Below are positions 63,261 to 64,000 of a DNA stretch of 64,000 nt, piece by piece. Position 1 is the stretch's first letter; the number at the start of each line of letters is the position of its first letter. Location of the stretch: contig JAFGMV010000079.1 in NCBI GenBank assembly GCA_016927315.1, positions 1-64,000 of the forward strand. The letters run 5' to 3'. This DNA is from Anaerolineales bacterium (GTDB taxonomy: Bacteria > Chloroflexota > Anaerolineae > Anaerolineales > Villigracilaceae). The notes below the pieces were generated by a model that worked only from the letters and a program-made list of their open reading frames with translations, had not been told where the DNA came from and searched no databases. The position numbers and the translations under genes are program-made.

Positions 63261-63398
63261 ATGACATTGCAGAATATGAATGGATTTGAAGAATGTTATC
63301 AACTGGCAAAATAGTTTTTTCGTGAAGCCTACCGGGTAGCCGCACCTTTGCCATCCGATGAGAAGTATAATCTGAATAATCAACTGCGCCGGGCAGAA
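63261..63398 (+). pseudogene. Remnant of a four-helix-bundle (S23/IVP) protein gene
   Basis: AAGGAGG and ATG 63261 start an ORF that ends after 17 codons at TAG 63312. The same frame continues FFREAYRVAAPLPSDEKYNLNNQLRRA, which matches the helix 1-2 pattern of the 23S intervening-sequence protein family, then loses similarity. So the gene has a nonsense codon and has lost its last two helices. Confidence 0.68.
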
Positions 63399-63435
63399 AC
63401 AGGTAGCGGTTTACTAACTTACCAGGAACCAACCC

Positions 63436-64000
63436 ATGAAATTTCTAATTGCAGGTCTTGGCTCAATCGGCCGCCGTCACTTTCGCAACCTGGTGGCTTT
63501 GGGCGAAACAGATATTGTCCTCTTCCGGACTCACAAAGCGACTCTGCCGGATGATGACCTGGCCGGCTACCCGGTAGAAACTGATCTGGTGGAAGCCCTG
63601 GAAAAACACAAACCGGATGGCGTTATTATCGCCACTCCAACTTCCCTGCATCTGGATGTTGCTGTTCCGGCAGCAAAAGCCGGTTGCATGTTACTGCTGG
63701 AAAAGCCGATTTCCAATACCATGGACCGAGTCGACGAACTCCAGGCTGCCCTGGAACTTGGTGGTCGACAGGTGTTGGTCGGTTTCCAATTCCGCTTCCA
63801 TCCCAACCTGCTGCGGGCAAAACAACTAATTGCCGCTGGAGAGATCGGCCGTGTGATTTCAGCCGAAGTCCATTTCGGGGAATACCTGCCTGGTTGGCAC
63901 CCCTGGGAAGATTACCGGCAGGGTTATGCTGCCCGCGCAGACTTAGGTGGAGGTGTAATCGGAACACAGAGCCATTCACTCGATTACCTGCCCTGGCTGG
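63436..64000 (+). CDS. Gfo/Idh/MocA family oxidoreductase (partial, runs off the window)
   Basis: 188 residues visible of about 330. The N-terminal Rossmann fold is GLGSIGRRHFRNL, followed by IIATPTSLHLDVAVPAAKAGCMLLLEKPI with the conserved EKP lysine, then GFQFRFHPNLL and HFGEYLPGWHPWEDYR of the second domain. Such enzymes oxidise or reduce NDP-sugars, often as NeuB-cluster partners. The 3' end is missing from this window. Confidence 0.88.
   Translation, partial: MKFLIAGLGSIGRRHFRNLVALGETDIVLFRTHKATLPDDDLAGYPVETDLVEALEKHKPDGVIIATPTSLHLDVAVPAAKAGCMLLLEKPISNTMDRVDELQAALELGGRQVLVGFQFRFHPNLLRAKQLIAAGEIGRVISAEVHFGEYLPGWHPWEDYRQGYAARADLGGGVIGTQSHSLDYLPWL

Noticed and set aside
63348-63554. Open frame of 68 codons before the Gfo/Idh gene
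   Set aside because: It is the tail of the broken four-helix-bundle gene running into the next gene in another frame.
1-64000. Prophage, insertion sequence or integrative element
   Set aside because: No transposase, integrase, phage structural or conjugation genes are present; only short non-coding repeats were found.

Overview
The window looks like a chromosomal segment of a free-living, probably anaerobic bacterium of the Chloroflexota, most likely Anaerolineae-like. This is inferred from the greatly enlarged SecA, the moderate G+C content, the mix of catabolic, membrane and glycan genes, and short dispersed inverted repeats of the TGCGAG...GACGAAGCAGTCTC type. No rRNA or other phylogenetic marker is present to prove it. 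I see no phage, transposase or CRISPR array.

Left part (1-22.6 kb): tRNA-Lys, a thioredoxin overlapping an S9 peptidase, and a leftward drug-efflux-type MFS gene behind a structured leader with its own promoter and terminator. Then come a secreted hydrolase, a CPBP protease, a cupin and acetolactate decarboxylase, followed by the housekeeping genes secA, add and acnA. A MarR regulator with twin operators precedes a B12-binding radical SAM protein and a GH1 glucosidase. A transglutaminase-like protein follows, then a Zur-like regulator with a perfect 9-1-9 palindrome over its -10 and the ATPase and permease of a zinc-type ABC importer, without a binding protein.

Middle (22.6-41.4 kb): two tandem M1-peptidase-like lipoproteins, a decaying stretch with three broken genes (methyltransferase, deacetylase start, epoxide hydrolase) and a solitary DnaE-type polymerase. 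Next is a leftward four-gene operon (class II aldolase, class III aminotransferase, MFS transporter, FGGY kinase) facing a TetR regulator across a consensus promoter with a perfect palindrome. It looks like a self-contained catabolic route for an amino-sugar or amino-polyol that I cannot match to a named pathway. Riboflavin-type genes (RibD-C reductase, ribA), an SDR and a membrane protein close the region.

Right part (41.6-64 kb): a long rightward surface-glycan locus that starts with a winged-helix regulator sitting on its own operator repeats. It encodes sugar-nucleotide epimerases, a Wzm/Wzt-type ABC exporter whose ATPase has a C-terminal cargo-binding-type domain, two methyltransferases, PseB, an RmlD-like reductase, NeuB/SpsE, an SpsF-type cytidylyltransferase, an AAC(3)-like acyltransferase, a DUF4910/M28-like protein, several glycosyltransferases and a sulfotransferase. 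The set suggests a methyl-capped, possibly sulfated polysaccharide carrying a nonulosonic-acid-type sugar, but the standard aminotransferase, acetyltransferase and hydrolase steps are missing here. Inside the last codons of the RmlD-like gene is an evenly phased array of DnaA-box-like 9-mers.

Many start codons were moved inward from the longest possible frame, based on Shine-Dalgarno spacing and family length; each case is noted.
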